64,000 nucleotides of DNA from Collybiopsis luxurians FD-317 M1 (Eukaryota > Basidiomycota > Agaricomycetes > Agaricales > Omphalotaceae): assembly GCA_000827265.1 (NCBI GenBank), contig KN834770.1:139974-203973 (forward strand), in the 5' to 3' direction. How positions within the stretch are numbered: position 1 is the stretch's first letter; the number at the start of each line of letters is the position of its first letter. The translations under genes and the position numbers were made by a program. The notes beneath the pieces are model-generated. The model did no database searches and had not been told where the DNA came from. It saw nothing but the letters and a program-made list of their open reading frames with translations. Of the stretch, positions 47,088 to 58,926 are shown piece by piece.

Positions 47088-48807
47088 ATGGCTTTACGCG
47101 ACGCCTCAGTAGTGATCATTGAGAATGCCCGCACAGTTGTACGAGCTGGTTTGGGTCTTCATGAACTCTTGAAAACTCCGTCAGTGGTTAGTTGCTATCT
47201 GTCTATTTTTCAAGAAAAATTCCTCAATTCTCGCACAGATCCTCCAAGCGCGCGTCGGTCTTCGCAGGCACGCGTCGTCGAGCAACGACTTTCAAACAAA
47301 CACTGCGACTGTAGAAAATGGTGCATCTTCTAGCAGAGCTTCTTCCTTACCATTTGTAGTTCCATCCAACGCGTCGGTGAACGATTATCTGGTTGGTACC
47401 CAACTAGATGACGCCCTGGCCGCTGGTCAGGATATTGCTGTTTCATGGCCTTTTGCAGACGGAGGTGTCAGGGATTGGACTCAAGCGGAAGCTATTTGGT
47501 ATGCATTAGTACGTATTTTGCAACCACATCTCATCTGATTTGAAATCAGGAAGTATGTGCTATTCAACCAACTCCAACTACGACGGGCCCAGAACGAGTC
47601 TCCAGTTCTTCTCTCAATGTATCCAGGCCTTTCCCGGGATACATATGAAAGAACATGCCAAATATTCTTCGAGCGATTCAACGTTGCTGGCCTTGGAATT
47701 CTCGAAAGGCCCATGGCTCAGCTTTACGCTACCACAAATCTCAGCGGCGTAGTCGTCGATATCGAATACGACAAGACAGACATAACGCCCATATACGATG
47801 GTTTCATCCAACGTCCGGCTTGTGACACGATTCCTCTTGGGATTCGGGATTGCCAAAACTATCTTGCTCAGATCTTTAGGTCCAATCAAAACATAATGAA
47901 CGTCCTGTTTCCGGCAGACTCTGGTTCTTCTCCACCGACCGACGAAGTGGTACAAGAAACTCTCCTGGCTCTTATCAAGCAGCTTCTCGAAGAAGGTCAT
48001 ATCAGAGTGCCATCAGACGGAGAAATCGCGATACCAGAAGACGACGGCGTCACAGACATCGCCGCCATCGTCGTTGCAGGGAAGGAAAAGGCCGTCATTG
48101 AATCTGGTATGAAGAAGAAGGCCAATGCCAAAGCATCGGCGGCGGAACAAGCTCGGGCAAGGGAAATTGAGGCCTTGGATTTGATTACGGTCCAGTTTCG
48201 TGACAAGTCACTCACCTTGGGAAAGGAGAGACATAGACTTTGTGAACCGCTATTTGATCCTAATCTCTTGGAAGCGATAAGCAGATATGGGACGACGACA
48301 CCAGAAGAGAGGGTTTCGTTACAACATGCGGTAGGAGAAGCGGTGAGGCAGGTTGATATTGATATGAGGCAGTATATCTGGCAGGGGCTGCTCGTGACGG
48401 GAGATCTCACAAGAAATGTTAAAGGTATATGGTACAATATCTGTTTGACAATTCAAAACTGACACGGCTGAAGGCATTGCAATAGCATTGCAGTCCAGGT
48501 TATCGCCGTTCATCGCACAACCTGAACTTCAATCAGACGTTCAGCCTCGGTTAATTCGAGTCATCACCTTACCAGAATATTATCCGGAATATCGTGACAC
48601 TGGAGTGGCTTTCGCAGCTTTTCTCGGGAGCAGCATCGTTGCTAAAGTATGTATATCAATTCCCGACCGTCTGGCCTTTGCTGACCTGTTCCATCTTTCC
48701 AATAGCTTACCTTCAGTGACCAACACAGCAAAAACTTTGTATCAAAAGCAGACTATTCGCAGAAAGGTCCTCATGCGATTATAGAGATGTCACCTACTCT
48801 TTTATAG
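47088..48807 (+). CDS. ARP9: Actin-related protein, Arp9-like chromatin-remodelling subunit
   Basis: Actin-fold protein probably belonging to SWI/SNF- and RSC-type remodellers. Exons begin at ATG 47088 with VVIIENARTVVRAGLGLHELLKTPSV, the beta-hairpin that corresponds to the actin phosphate loop but lacks a canonical nucleotide-binding sequence. They continue with ILQARVGLRR, VNDYLVGTQLDDAL, DWTQAEAIWKYVLFNQLQL and SPVLLSMYPGLSRDTYERTCQIFFERFNVAG, matching the actin segment that precedes the LYA-x-GRTTG region. The degenerate ATP site is consistent with Arp7/Arp9 divergence. The C-terminus (VAFAAFLGSSIVAKLTFSDQHSKNFVSKADYSQKGPHAI) parallels the actin C-terminal segment. Arp9 rather than another Arp is my best estimate, not certain. 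Confidence 0.65.
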
Positions 48808-49119
48808 CATCTCGAGTCGATTAGTCTGTACTTATGTGAAGTCGTGTTTACAATTTCTAAAAGTCTATTCCTGTACTAGAAAAGTTACTTTATAGCTTAG
48901 CTCATTATGTCTGTGCTTAAATTGATGGTCCTCTGCTGGTGTATCTTGTCGCTGAGGCCTGAGGACCGGTTACACAATCTGGTCCTTGTTTGTGAAACGG
49001 AGACACGTGCCGGTGGTTTAGTCATGTCACACAGACGCGTTCCAGTCACAGCGCGTTGTCTTCTGTCTCCGACTACCACCTTGATCTTGTAAACGCACCC
49101 CTATTAAAGCCCTTCAGCC
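48808..49119. promoter_or_regulatory. Upstream region of POL3
   Basis: 312 nt between the ARP9-like stop and the POL3 ATG. CACGTG lies at 49004-49009, 111 nt before the ATG. Nothing else is recognised. Confidence 0.4.
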
Positions 49120-52100
49120 ATGTCTACAGGGCCTTTAACTTCGTCTAAAGCCAATATGCCTCGCTCCAGGTCAGTGCTTACGTTTACCCTGTCACGCGGC
49201 GCGTCACCCTCCGAGTTTTCTCTGTAGAGCGAAGCCAGCAATAGGGAACGAGCCCGCTTCAAAGAAACGAAAAATAGAACATTCATCATCTTCGCAACGA
49301 ATATCCCAAACTCAGAGCCGGCCTTCATTCACCACAGTTTTGGAGAGATTGAAAGAGGAGACTGATGGGAAACGTGGTGTGTAGACTGAGGATGAATGCA
49401 TTGCAAAGTCTCGTCCACTAATTCAGACGTTCTCAGCTGCTGAAGGAGGCGCTGATCAATGGGCGCGTCCTGCAACTCCCAAGTTGAACGAGAACAAGGA
49501 CAGAATTAGTACGTGTCTCGTCGTCGTTGGCAGAAGCTGTCGTTGAAAGCGCGTCAAGTCTTCCAGCAGATTGATGTTGAGGATAATTACGAAGGAAACG
49601 TCCCGAGTTTGAGAATGTTCGGAGTCACAGAGGTATGCTGTGTCGACAGATTTCGAGTTTCGTGCCGCTCAAATCACTCTACAGAACGGTAACAGCGTGC
49701 TTGCGCATGTTCGCGACTTTCTCCCCTATTTCTACATTCCTCAGCCACGGGGGTTTCAACGAGAAGATATTGAACCATTTCAAGACCATCTTAATGTAAT
49801 TGAAGGATTCCAGATATATTTGGACATAGAAACTTATTTGCTTTCCAGAGCTTGATATCTTCCTCTTCCGTCAAAAAGATCGAAATCGTAAACAGACGTA
49901 GCCTTTGGGGTTATCGTGGAGAGTCCCAGAATCCGTTTCTGAAGCTGACAATCTCAGAGCCGAGATCTCTTCCTAAAGTTCGAGATGAGTGGACGTTTAA
50001 TATTTGGCCCTTCTCTCGGCTTATTTTTTTTTTTTCTGGGTGATCACGCCTTTTCGAACGAGGCGAATGCGCATTCCGTGGCTTCTTCTCTACCGCAGTG
50101 GGCGAACCTTACCCCACTTTCGAGAGTAACATCGCGTATACTCTCCGTTTCATGATTGATACGAGAGTCGTGGGAATGAACTGGATCGAAGTTCCGGCAG
50201 GAAAATACGAGCTGGTCTCTCCCGAAAAGAAAAAATCTCTTTGCCAAATCGAAATCAAGCTTCGCTGGGATGCGTTTATCTCACATTCACCAGACGGGGA
50301 ATGGTCAAAAATTGCTCCGTTGCGCATTCTTAGCTTTGATATTGAGTGTGCAGGTCAACCCGGACGGTTCCCTACCGCGAATGAAGATCCGGTCATCCAG
50401 ATCGCGAATATGGTTACGAGACAGGGAGAGACGCAGCCGTTCATTAGGAATGTTTTCACTCTCAATTCATGTTCGCAAATCGTCGGCTCCCAAGTGCTAT
50501 CATTTGACGACGAACAGCACTTGCTGGAAAAGTGGAAAGATTTTGTGCAAGAAGTCGACCCGGACGTTGTTATCGGATATAACATCGCGAACTTCGATTT
50601 TCCCTATTTGATAGATCGAGCAAGCGAGCTGGGAGTGTCGAAGTTTCCATACCTTGGACGCCTGAAAGGTGCGAATGTCCGTTTTTGCGGAGAAGAAACA
50701 TTATCAATAGCGGTGTAGGCGTTCAGACCAAAGTCAAGGATACCCATTTTTCTTCCAAAGCCTACGGTCAACGCGATTCAAAAGAAACTCCTCTTGATGG
50801 ACGACTACAACTCGACCTACTTCAGTTCATGCAACGAGAACACAAACTCCGAAGTTACACTCTCAACTCCGTCTGTGCGCATTTCCTTGGTGAACAAAAA
50901 GAAGACGTACATCATTCTGTTATCACAGAGCTCCAGAATGGAACCCCAGAATCTAGACGTCGTTTAGCCGTGTACTGTCTTAAAGACGCGTACCTCCCTC
51001 AACGACTGCTGGATAAATTGATGTGCTTTGTGAACTACACCGAAATGGCGAGGGTTACTGGAGTGCCTTTTAATTATCTGCTTGCGAGAGGACAGTCGAT
51101 CAAGGTACTATCACAGCTATTTCGGAAGGCGAATGAGGAGGGATACGTTATCCCTGCCTTGAAGGGTGAGGGTGAGCAAAAATTTCCCTGTCAAATTTGC
51201 ATCCAGGCGTAAATTTTGTTCTTGTCGACATTTGGCTGAGCTGTTCTGTTGTCTAGGTTCCGACGATCAGTATGAAGGTGCCACTGTTATTGAGCCAGAA
51301 AAAGGTTACTACGATGTACCCATCGCCACGCTCGATTTCAGCTCCCTATACCCTTCCATCATGATGGCTCACAACTTGTGTTACACCACGCTCTTGGACA
51401 AGGACACTATTGCAAGGCTAGAGCTCGTTAAAGACATAGATTATATTCAAACACCTAACAATGGTATGTGCTTTGGGTGCGATTCTTGAGATTGCGTCTG
51501 TTCTCAAATCTCTCCAGACTTATTTGCCACCAGCTCGAAACGAAAAGGTTTATTGCCTACGATTCTAGAGGATCTAATTGCTGCCAGAAAACGTGCTAAA
51601 GCGGATTTGAAGAAGGAAACTGATCCTTTCAAGCGTGCGGTTTTGGATGGTCGTCAGTTGGCATTGAAGGTAAGCTGCATATATTTACTCCTTCAGAGAT
51701 AATAGTGCTGATTTTCCTCTTTGGCATTCAGATCAGTGCTAACTCCGTATACGGCTTTACTGGGGCCACTATTGGCAAACTGCCATGTTTGGCTATTTCG
51801 TCCAGTGTGACTTCTTACGGTCGTCAAATGATTGAAAGGACGAGGACGGTGTGTCTTGACATTGCCACGGGCAAGACTGTTTTTCACTGTTTATTCTGTC
51901 TGCAGGAAGTTGAATCCGAATACAGCATCGCCAATGGTCATTCTCACAATGCGAAAGTCATCTATGGTGATACCGACTCTGTTATGGTGCGCTTTGGCCC
52001 TACCGAATTGGACAACGTCATGGCTCTCGGTAGGTAACTTGTCTATTCAATAATGTGTTCCCGCTGACTCGCTGCGCAATCAGGTGCTGAAGCTGCCGAG

Positions 52101-53445
52101 TTTGTCACGTCAAAATTTGTCAAGCCTATCAAGCTTGAGTTCGAGAAGGTATACTATCCTTACCTGCTCATTAGCAAGAAGCGTTATGCGGGACTCTATT
52201 GGACGAAAACAGAGAAATACGACAAGATGGACTCAAAAGGGATCGAGGTGAAATCAATTATTTTCTGCCTAAGCTTCCAGTTTCCTATATCTTCTTCTAG
52301 ACCGTGCGCAGAGACAACTGTCGCTTAGTATCCACCGTCATCGAGACGTGTCTCAAAAAGATGTTGATTGACCGCGATGTGCAGGGCGCCCAAGAGTGAG
52401 TATACTCTCCAGAGGCTGCGAATTATTTTTTTGACCATGCTATCCGATAGGTATGTGAAACAAACCATCTCTGACCTTCTCCAGAACAAGGTCGACATGT
52501 CCCAATTAGTCATTACTAAAGCGCTGGCGAAAACTGGTACATAAATCTTTTCGAAATATCAAACTCATGCCCGTGCTAATAGATCTTCAGAATATGCCGG
52601 TAAACAAGCCCACGACGAGCTGGCGAAGAGGATGAAAAAGCGCGACGCCGGTTCGGCTCCTGCACTCGGCGATCGGGTTGCGTATGTTATTATCAAGGGC
52701 ATGAAAGGTACGCCATCAACGCTCTGTATTCGTGTTCCGGCTGTCAACTTGTCCCCAGGTGCCGCGGCATACGAAAACGCTGAAGACCCTCTTTACGTAC
52801 TAGAAAACAACATCCCGATCGATACCAGATATTACTTGGACAACCAGCTTTCCAAGCCTCTGATGCGAATTTTCGAGCCTATCCTCGGTGAGAAGGCCAA
52901 CTCCTTGCGTAAGTTTTTCTTTCAATGCGTGTTTTCATGGAAATATTTAGGGTAGTTTTCCAGTCACTGGCGAACACACTCGAACAATTCAAATTGCGAC
53001 ACCTACTGTTGGTGGCCTAATGAAGTTTGCTGTGAAGACAGTAACGTGTCTCGGATGTAAGACTGCTCTGCGAGCGAATAACAGCCTGAATAGTGAGTTT
53101 TCTGTCTTTGTCATAGAATATCGCTAAATGTAGTGATCAGAAAACGGCGCTGTTTGCAAGAATTGCCGACCTCGGATGGGTGAACTATATCAAAAGCAGG
53201 TTGCGTCGGCTTCGGAACTTCAGATTAGGTTCTCTCGGCTCTGGACACAATGCCAACGTTGTCAAGGTTCCCTGCATCAGGTGAGTGCTATCTTTGTAGT
53301 TGCAAGAGTGATTGACACAAGGGCGCTGTAGGATGTTCTCTGTACCAGCAAAGACTGTCCTATCTTCTATATGCGAAAGAAATCCCAGAAAGATGTCGAA
53401 GATGCCAATGCCGTATTGGAACGTTTCAGTGGTGATTCGTGGTAG
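49120..53445 (+). CDS. POL3: DNA polymerase delta catalytic subunit
   Basis: B-family replicative polymerase with 3'-5' proofreading; nuclear, lagging-strand synthesis and repair. Many exons. N-terminus [17 protein letters not shown], then a basic SKKRKIE segment. Exonuclease motifs: [18 protein letters not shown] and YCLKDAYLP. Polymerase motifs: [33 protein letters not shown], plus [12 protein letters not shown]. Two C-terminal cysteine modules: CLGCKTAL...CKNCRPR (CysA, zinc/PCNA) and CQRCQGSL...[14 protein letters not shown] (CysB, Fe-S cluster and Pol31 binding). It ends GDSW at TAG 53443-53445. All catalytic residues I can see are intact. Exon boundaries in the N-terminal 300 residues (49500-50100) are approximate. 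Confidence 0.95.
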
Positions 53446-53694
53446 AAATCTGGAAGGTTGCAATGTACTGTGTCGCAATAACTTATCTCTCGCATGTATC
53501 GTTAGTTTCATTCACATTGATTATTTGTACTGGTTCACTTTGTAATGCAGTTAATGCACGCCGATTCGAATAAGGGGTATTGGGCAATTGGCCAGATGTT
53601 CCCTTGAAGATAGGACAATTTCTGCCGATTCTACTATAGAACGAAATCATCTCTACATTGAAGTCCGTCCATTTCTTCCTTCGGCGAGAGCCAA

Positions 53695-54788
53695 TTAAAT
53701 TTGGAACATTTCCTTCAATAATTTTGCGGTTTCCTCAGGGTTACTGACAGAATGACCAATGGTACGTGGATCGGTAAAGATCTCATAGTCGTTACCGCCC
53801 TCGGATACAAATCAAGACATTGTAGAATGAAAAACGCAACTTACACACCTCGTAAGTTTTATCACCGAAAAAGTGAATCTCTTCAAAACCTTCTTGTTCC
53901 ACGTGTTTCAGCGCATAGGTCTTATCCCAGCCGTGAGGGAACACGTCGAATGAGATTTTACCTCCGATCGCAAAGGTCAAACCGTAATCAGCGAATTTCT
54001 CTTGCAAAACTTTTACAAAAGCTGCACGAATGCCATGGATCTGTGTACATATCTTGAGCTAGGACAAAGAATAAGGATTGACCAGTATTACCTTGTCATA
54101 TGCCTCAAACTCGTTCCTTTCCGCTATGCTAAACGCCAATTTTTAGAGAACTGTTTCCAAGCAAGGAGACTGTACCGACGTCGCATTACGCCCGAGAGGA
54201 CTGACATTGATCATTCCATTACGGAACTCCACAAACGTTCCACTGTAAAAGATGCGTTCGTGATGGTGCTACGCCAATTTTCTCGATACTGACCGTTTAA
54301 TGGGGATATCCAGGTCAGCAACATAGTGCAAGATGAAGTTGACAAGTGGTTTATACTTTTCTTCGCCTAGGAATTTAATGAAGGTTTGCGATGGCAAAGA
54401 CTTGCCCAACTTGTAAGCTGTAAGCCCATTCTCTGCGAACGCAAAATCAAAGTCTTCGACAGCTAACAAGCAGGAGTTTGAATGAAGTCAGATCGCTAGC
54501 ATCTAGCCGCTGTCCTCACCGTTGCATCCGTGTACAGAAAGTTGTTCAGAAATTTTTACAAGATCTGAGCCACCGACAAAGCCAATGACAACTTTCTTTC
54601 TGAGATTTTTGAGGAGTTGAATCATTTCTGGAGATGCGGCCTAGAGACGCTCAATCTCGATTCGATTTTCGCGAGATAAAGGATTTAGAAAAACGAATAG
54701 ATACCTGGCGGGCTAGAGAGAGGGTCCCGTCCACATCGAAGAGCACTAGCTTCTTGAGAGGCCTGTCTGCGAATTCTGAGGATACCAT
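53695..54788 (-). CDS. SEC53: Phosphomannomutase (Sec53/PMM)
   Basis: Converts mannose-6-phosphate to mannose-1-phosphate, feeding GDP-mannose for glycosylation; cytosolic HAD-fold enzyme. Starts at ATG 54788 with [18 protein letters not shown], containing the nucleophile DVDGT motif. It continues with [89 protein letters not shown] and [17 protein letters not shown], all diagnostic of eukaryotic PMM. Stop TAA at 53695-53697. At least six exons. It diverges from VMS1 (153 nt between ATGs) and converges on POL3 (249 nt between stops). Confidence 0.95.
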
Positions 54789-54941
54789 GGCGTATGAAGA
54801 AGACGTGTTGCTTTGGCGCTGGTGGAATCCAGTTGCCGCCCGGAATCAAGTCCAGTCATTTTGACCATCTGTCCGGAACCGTTCAGAAACCATTTATAGC
54901 GGGCAGTTGTCAGCCCATTCGTACTTCGTTAATGCTCAATA

Positions 54942-57058
54942 ATGTCTCTTTACCATGTTTTTTCGTTATCTCCAGAACTTCTGCAGTCTCTGACTCCGCG
55001 AAATCCCCCAGCGGCCGATGATCAGCAAACTCAGAAGCTGCCCTCCGAAGAGCGTGTCTCTTCTTCTTCTTCCCCCTCAACAGCATCTTGCAGTATCTGT
55101 TTAGGGATCGCCTTTGTCGATGTTGATCAGCAAAGAACTCACTTTAGATCAGACTGGCATCGATATAACGTCAAAAATCGACTACAAGGCAATCAACCCG
55201 TTTCCGAGTCGGATTTCAATCAGTTGTTAGATGGTATACCCTCTCCAGGACCTATTTTATAGCAAGCTAACGTTGAATTAGCTCTTGAAGACTCGTTATC
55301 TGGATCTGAGTCTTCGAGTGATGAGGAAACAGACTCGGATTCCGACAATGTGAACACCTTGGTCAGCAAGCACAATAAACGCTCCAGATCAGAGTCTCCA
55401 GAGGCCTACACGCGACGGACTCCTCGTACTGCTCTCTCATGGTTTCATTCTCCACCTTCTACTCAAATCGGAGTTTATCGAGCATTGTTTTCTTCCAATA
55501 CACCCGAAGATGCACATCTCCAAGCGTTGAAAGACATGCAAACGCTAGTCACCGGAGGACGTCAATGGGCTATGTTTATGGTTGCTGGAGGTCATTTTGC
55601 CGGTGCTATTGTACGGGTCAGTAAAACAGGATCAGAAACAGAAGTACAATCGAAAAAGCCCAAAAAACCAGCTCCAGACACAGAGGTGCTGCGGCACAAA
55701 ACGTTTCATAGATATACGAGTGAGTTTATTTCATTCGGCATCTTTGAGTCTCAACTGACTGTCGACTAGCTCGCAGAAAGCAGGGTGGTTCACAAAGCCT
55801 GAACGACAATGCCAAGGGTAACGCAAAGAGTGCTGGTGCATTATTACGACGATATGGTGAACAAGCACTGCGAGATGTATGTTTGCCAATCTCGCCAGGT
55901 TCGATCATTAATTTTTCAATAGGACATTAGGAATCTACTGTCTGATTGGGAGGAAGAAATCGACAACTGCGAGCTAATATTTATCAGAGCTACAGGCGCA
56001 AATCGCAGGATATTCATGGACTATGAGGGTGCCCCAATCGTCAAAGGTGACGAACGTCTTCGTACATTTCCGTTCCCAACTCGACGACCTGTGAGACTAT
56101 TATTTGACTTCGCCGAGTATCGTGCTCAATATTATCTTAGACGCAATCCGAACTCTCTCGTTGTCTCCAAGAACTGACGAGAGTCAAAGTATCACACTTT
56201 ACCGAAGAAGCTCTCCGCGCTCAAGACGAAGCCTACTTGGCATCACTTCCGAAACCCAAACCGACACCTATCCCAGCGCCACCTGCCGAGAAAGCCAAAG
56301 TAAAACCCGTTAAGTTGAGCAAAGAGGAGGAAGTTTTTCGAGAGAAGTGGTACCGACTATTAGGGATGGTCAGCAAAGGGCGGCTAGAGCCTCTGAAAGC
56401 CTTTTGGGAGCGCGAGGGGAATAATCTTGGAAACACCGATACTCGAATACCAGAGTGGACAGGAGAAAAACGTACGGCGACATTGTTACAACTCGCAGCC
56501 CACTCTGGCCAAGAAGACGTGACAGATTGGCTTCTACAAATGGGCGCGGATCCCACGATTCCTGTTCCGCGTTTGGAACAAGAAGGACAAGAGGAGGAAG
56601 GGAACGAAGAAGAATCTCGCAGTGAAAACTCTTCCAGGAAACGACGGGAAACGGCGTACGATCTTGCACAGTCGCGTGGAGTCCGCGATGTGTTCCGACG
56701 GACTGCGGGTGCACATCCAGACTGGTGGGATTGGCTCGATGCTGCTCATGTTCCGAGTGTTTTAAGTAAAGAGATGGAGGACGAGCGTGATGAGAAAAAG
56801 AAGGCGAGGCGGAGAGGACTCAAAGATCGGGTGAGGGAGCGTGAGGCAAAAGAGAAGGAAAAGGAGAAAGACGAGCCTACTCCTGTCGAACACAGTATAT
56901 CAGCCATTGCTACTCCTTCAAACGGACCACGTAAATTAGGTGGTACAGGCGGGGACGTCGCGGGTACGGCGGGGTTGACTCCAGAGATGAGGGCAAAGAT
57001 TGAAAGAGAGAGAAGGGCCAGAGCCGCAGAAGCAAGATTAAAACAGCTTTCACATTAA
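54942..57058 (+). CDS. VMS1: Vms1/ANKZF1 tRNA hydrolase of ribosome quality control
   Basis: Releases nascent chains from stalled 60S subunits by cleaving peptidyl-tRNA, and binds Cdc48/p97. Order of parts: N-terminal zinc finger (CSICLGIAFVDVDQQRTHFRSDWHRYNVKNRL), an acidic linker, the VLRF1 release-factor-like domain (RQWAMFMVAGGHFAGAI ... FHRYTTRRKQGGSQSLND), where the GSQ loop holds the catalytic glutamine, ankyrin repeats (TLLQLAAHSGQEDVTDWLLQMGADP, then ETAYDLAQSRGVRDVF), a coiled coil, and a C-terminal VCP-interacting-type helix (RAKIERERRARAAEARL). Start ATG 54942, stop 57056-57058. At least five exons. Both key regions (GSQ and VIM-like helix) are intact. Confidence 0.93.
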
Positions 57059-57157
57059 AATAACGTTTAAATTTCTGTTTTTACTGCACATTGCTGGCCA
57101 ACTTGGCGAGGCAGGTATGACGCAATCGCTGCTGACGCGTCATGGTGCGCGAGATTG

Positions 57158-57163
57158 CACGTG
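57158..57163. promoter_or_regulatory. CACGTG upstream of the C2H2 gene
   Basis: The palindrome in TTGCACGTGATT lies 107 nt before the proposed ATG at 57270. Confidence 0.35.
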
Positions 57164-57269
57164 ATTACGACTTTCTCCTTTTTATCCTTTCCTCCAACGA
57201 AAAGTCCTTTTTGGGCAGGCGCAAATACCAAATACAACAAAAAATATATCACCTTAATGTCCCTACTTC

Positions 57270-58557
57270 ATGTGTAATGCCTCTGCACTCACAACAGACT
57301 CAATTGTTGACCTTGCAAAGAAAACTTTGTGGGTGCCAAACGGTCTGAAATGTCAGGTTGCACATCCAGAACCTTGCAGTGCTGTCCTCGCCTGTTGGGA
57401 AGCTTATCAGCTGGTAGGTGACTTTCAACTCTGGCAAATGCAATCAATGTTTTGTTTCATGAATATAAAACTTGGTGGGATTCTTCATGCTACCATACAT
57501 ACATGATTCAATGAATGATACAAGGCACTCAGTAGAGTTTCAATCTGATCAATGTTTCTTTAGCATCTGGTCCGGCAGCACTGTGCCACTATTCGAAAGA
57601 TTCAGAAGAATGGACAGGCAAGTTGGATTGAGGAATATCTGTCCCTTTGCTCAATGATCTTAACATTAGGTTTTGTACCTTTTCCTTCTTCTTTGTCTTT
57701 AGGTCTCTCTCTCCCTACCCCGAGAATTTCACTGCCCATTTCGCTGTACCAATCACATTCATAAATCCCGCGAAAATCTAGAGGAACACATGACCGCTGC
57801 ACATATGTCCAAAATACCTCTCCCATGTCCATTCCGAAAATGTCAGGATATTCCACCACTGGAAAGTGAAGTCAAGTTTGCTCATCATGTAGACACTATT
57901 CACTTGCATGAGAAGTACAACATGACCAGGGCACAGCTAGAGCAAGAGGGACACCTGCTTTTACTATGGCAATCCTCATGCTCTCAATCCAATATTGTTC
58001 CAGATCCTCCGCCATTACCGCAATCCTTTGTTCATTTAGATGTTATGAACACTCCTTCCAGTTATTCCGAACCACTCATATCGCCTGTACCTCCAACGGT
58101 GTTGTCTACTCCACCTAGACAATTTTCTCGATCAACACCGCCGACGCCTCTCCGTATCCGATCCAGCGATCTTCAATCGCCCGCACTAAACTCTCCAGGT
58201 CGTCGAGTACAGCGCCCGCGACAAATACAAGGAACGAAACCCGATATGAACTTCCAGAGACTGGAAAATAACGAGGAGCAGATGGAGACTGTTGCTCTCG
58301 ATGATCTTCCGATCCTTGACCAATCGTCTGATTCCTTGTCAAAGTTTGCACCGGAACTGTACCGTCCGCAGCGCACAGAGATACCGAATGACTGGCTGAT
58401 CTGGCGGCGGCCGACACCGTTGAGGAAGGAGTTATCTATGCCCGTGCTTCTGCCAAAGCCTGAAAGCTATGGTCTTTCGCCGCCTTCATCCATGGATTTC
58501 AACGTTTTCAGTGCTCGAGTCAATCAGCTGAAGGCGCCTGGCTATCTTGATAAATAG
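57270..58557 (+). CDS. C2H2-type zinc-finger protein of unknown function
   Basis: Proposed exons 57270-57413, 57564-57621 and 57725-58557 sum to 1035 nt, 344 aa. The N-terminus (TLWVPNGLKCQVAHPEPCSAVLACWEAYQL) has a Cys/His/Trp pattern. Two successive fingers follow: FHCPFRCTNH...ENLEEHMTAAH and PCPFRKCQD...KFAHHVDTIH. The remainder is Ser/Pro-rich and disordered with an acidic patch (VALDDLPILDQ) and ends APGYLDK. A DNA-binding regulator is possible, but fingers with this spacing can also bind protein. The two upstream exons are inferred from frame and splice signals; the third exon is firm. The 3' splice site at CCCGAG is not a preferred AG context. Confidence 0.6.
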
Positions 58558-58926
58558 AAGCTTTACGCTCTTCCAGTTGGTGCTGCATTCCTTGTTTGCC
58601 GAAGCTTGCGCCACGGCACCTCTTGGGGCAAACCTTGTACGCTGGGAATGATTTCTCTCAGCATCATTCATTTTGAAAATTTGCATGTACATTATGCTCT
58701 CGTTGTTCTGCTATCTGTCTGCTAATAATGCTCTGTCCTCTATTCTTGCTACATATTTACATCGAGTGAGCTTTGATATACACGCGCACTCCGGAAAGGT
58801 CAAAATTCTCATTTCACAATCGGGAAGCAATCGGTGCGTGGAGAATCGATTCTTACCACGATACACAAAACAATAAGTCATATATCAAGATTGAAAAGAA
58901 AGAAAAAATAAAAGAGTACACAGGTG
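58558..58926. other. Convergent 3' spacer
   Basis: 369 nt between the stops of the C2H2 gene and the Thp3-like gene. No feature beyond expected 3' UTRs is seen. Confidence 0.5.
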
